NCBI GenBank assembly: GCA_905339295.1
Contig: CAJPFI010000010.1
Span: 1 to 60,522 of the forward strand
DNA: 60,522 nucleotides
Source: Burkholderiales bacterium
Lineage (GTDB): Bacteria > Pseudomonadota > Gammaproteobacteria > Burkholderiales > Casimicrobiaceae
Reading direction: 5' to 3'
Part shown: positions 59,761-60,522 of the stretch, piece after piece
How the letters are laid out: each line of letters starts with the position of its first letter
Numbering within the stretch: position 1 is the first letter of the stretch
The notes under the pieces: generated by a model
The model's input: the letters and a program-made list of their open reading frames with translations, nothing else
What the model was told of the DNA's origin: nothing
Databases searched by the model: none
Position numbers and translations under genes: made by a program

Positions 59761-60522
59761 CTACCGGCTGCCGATCGGCGGCACGCTGCGCCGGGTCGCG
59801 CCCTTGTAGAGCTGGCGCGGGCGGCCGATCTTGTACTCGGGATCGGCGATCATCTCGTTCAGCTGCGCGATCCATCCCACGGTGCGGGCGAGCGCGAAGA
59901 TCGCGGTGAACAGCGCGGTCGGGATGCCGATCGCCTTCTGCACGATGCCCGAGTAGAAGTCGACGTTCGGGTAGAGCTTGCGCTGCAGGAAATAGTCGTC
60001 CTCGACCGCGATCTTCTCCAGCGCCATCGCGAGCCTGAACAGCGGGTCGTCGTGCAGGCCGAGCGCCTCGAGCACCTCGTGGCAGGTCTCGCGCATCAGC
60101 TTCGCGCGCGGGTCGTAGTTCTTGTACACGCGGTGGCCGAAGCCCATCAGCTTCACGTTGCTGTTCTTGTCCTTCACCTTCGCGATGAACTCGCCGATCC
60201 GCGCGATGCCTCCCTGGGCCTGGATCTCGTAGAGCATGTTGAGCGCCGCCTCGTTCGCGCCGCCGTGCGCCGGCCCCCAGAGGCAGGCCACGCCCGCCGC
60301 GATCGCCGCGAACGGGTTCGTGCCCGACGAAGCGCACAGCCGAACCGTCGACGTCGACGCGTTCTGCTCGTGGTCGGCGTGCAGGATGAAGATCCGGTCC
60401 AGGGCGCGCACCAGCACCGGGTTGACCTGGTAATCCTCGCAGGGCGGCGCGCACATCATGCGCATGAAGCTGGCGGCGGACGAGAGCTCGTTGCGCGGGT
60501 ACATGTACGGCTGGCCCATCGA
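59761..60522 (-). CDS. gltA: Citrate synthase, C-terminal part (cut by window edge)
   Basis: The last 250 or so residues of a type-II citrate synthase; the N-terminus lies beyond the right edge. Catalytic residues are all visible: the histidine in [11 protein letters not shown], the histidine in [13 protein letters not shown] and the aspartate in [23 protein letters not shown] is the family signature. It condenses acetyl-CoA with oxaloacetate and heads the gltA-sucA-sucB-lpdA order common in betaproteobacteria. The methionine at 60519 is internal, not the start. Confidence 0.96.
   Translation of the reverse strand, partial: SMGQPYMYPRNELSSAASFMRMMCAPPCEDYQVNPVLVRALDRIFILHADHEQNASTSTVRLCASSGTNPFAAIAAGVACLWGPAHGGANEAALNMLYEIQAQGGIARIGEFIAKVKDKNSNVKLMGFGHRVYKNYDPRAKLMRETCHEVLEALGLHDDPLFRLAMALEKIAVEDDYFLQRKLYPNVDFYSGIVQKAIGIPTALFTAIFALARTVGWIAQLNEMIADPEYKIGRPRQLYKGATRRSVPPIGSR

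Overview
The window is about 60 kb of very GC-rich chromosomal DNA. Its housekeeping order is typical of a betaproteobacterium: rpoE-rseA-rseB-degQ, then lepA-lepB-rnc-era-recO-pdxJ-nagZ, and gltA-sucA-sucB-lpdA-zapE. The protein sequences also look betaproteobacterial (Burkholderiales/Rhodocyclales-like), but I cannot name a genus. No rRNA, tRNA, CRISPR array, insertion sequence or prophage was seen. The left and middle parts carry catabolic islands, and the right half is core genome interrupted by a small NRPS locus.

Region 1 (1-1953) holds folD, whose 3' end runs into a four-copy 39-bp tandem hairpin repeat, and a divergent Nudix/DUF4743 protein. Region 2 (1973-15062) is an apparently complete phosphonate island built around a divergent control region at 7266-7497. 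To the left run a periplasmic binding protein, ABC ATPase, double-length permease and PhnW (2-aminoethylphosphonate transaminase). To the right run a GntR regulator, PhnA (phosphonoacetate hydrolase), PhnY (phosphonoacetaldehyde dehydrogenase), PbfA ((R)-1-hydroxy-2-aminoethylphosphonate ammonia-lyase), an Na/Pi-cotransporter-PhoU protein and an EamA-type permease. Aminoethylphosphonate enters, is transaminated to phosphonoacetaldehyde, oxidised to phosphonoacetate and cleaved to acetate and Pi. PbfA feeds hydroxylated aminoethylphosphonate into the same aldehyde. A sarcosine/dimethylglycine-dehydrogenase-like flavoprotein follows.

Region 3 (17722-24277) is a hexuronate oxidation island: a TRAP transporter (DctM, DctQ, DctP), an SMP-30 lactonase and uronate dehydrogenase on the minus strand, with a FadR-type regulator and 5-dehydro-4-deoxyglucarate dehydratase on the plus strand. 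Two copies of one 20-bp inverted repeat, one on each side of the regulator gene, look like its operators. The aldarate dehydratase and the final semialdehyde dehydrogenase are not in the window. Region 4 (24305-26496) has an unknown exported protein, an IclR regulator and a small cytochrome c, followed by 680 bp in which I can support no gene.

Region 5 (27179-39168, all minus strand except one gene) is the lepA-nagZ and sigma-E block. Between degQ and a glutaredoxin-like gene sits an inward-facing DUF4383 membrane protein. acpS, commonly found between pdxJ and nagZ in betaproteobacteria, is absent there because those two genes overlap. Region 6 (39321-49330) has an L-asparaginase II-type protein, a 1900-residue NRPS (acyl-ligase, carrier, condensation, adenylation, carrier, thioesterase with a cysteine nucleophile), a paralogous ligase-carrier protein whose carrier serine is replaced by aspartate, and a Bug/TctC-type receptor. 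Region 7 (49407-60522) has prpE and acuI (propionate/acrylate metabolism), zapE, and the 2-oxoglutarate dehydrogenase genes, ending in a gltA cut by the window edge.

The most interesting points are the composite phosphonate island with a possible phosphate-export step, the NRPS pair with a Cys thioesterase and a dead carrier domain, and the matched regulator/operator pairs in both catabolic islands.
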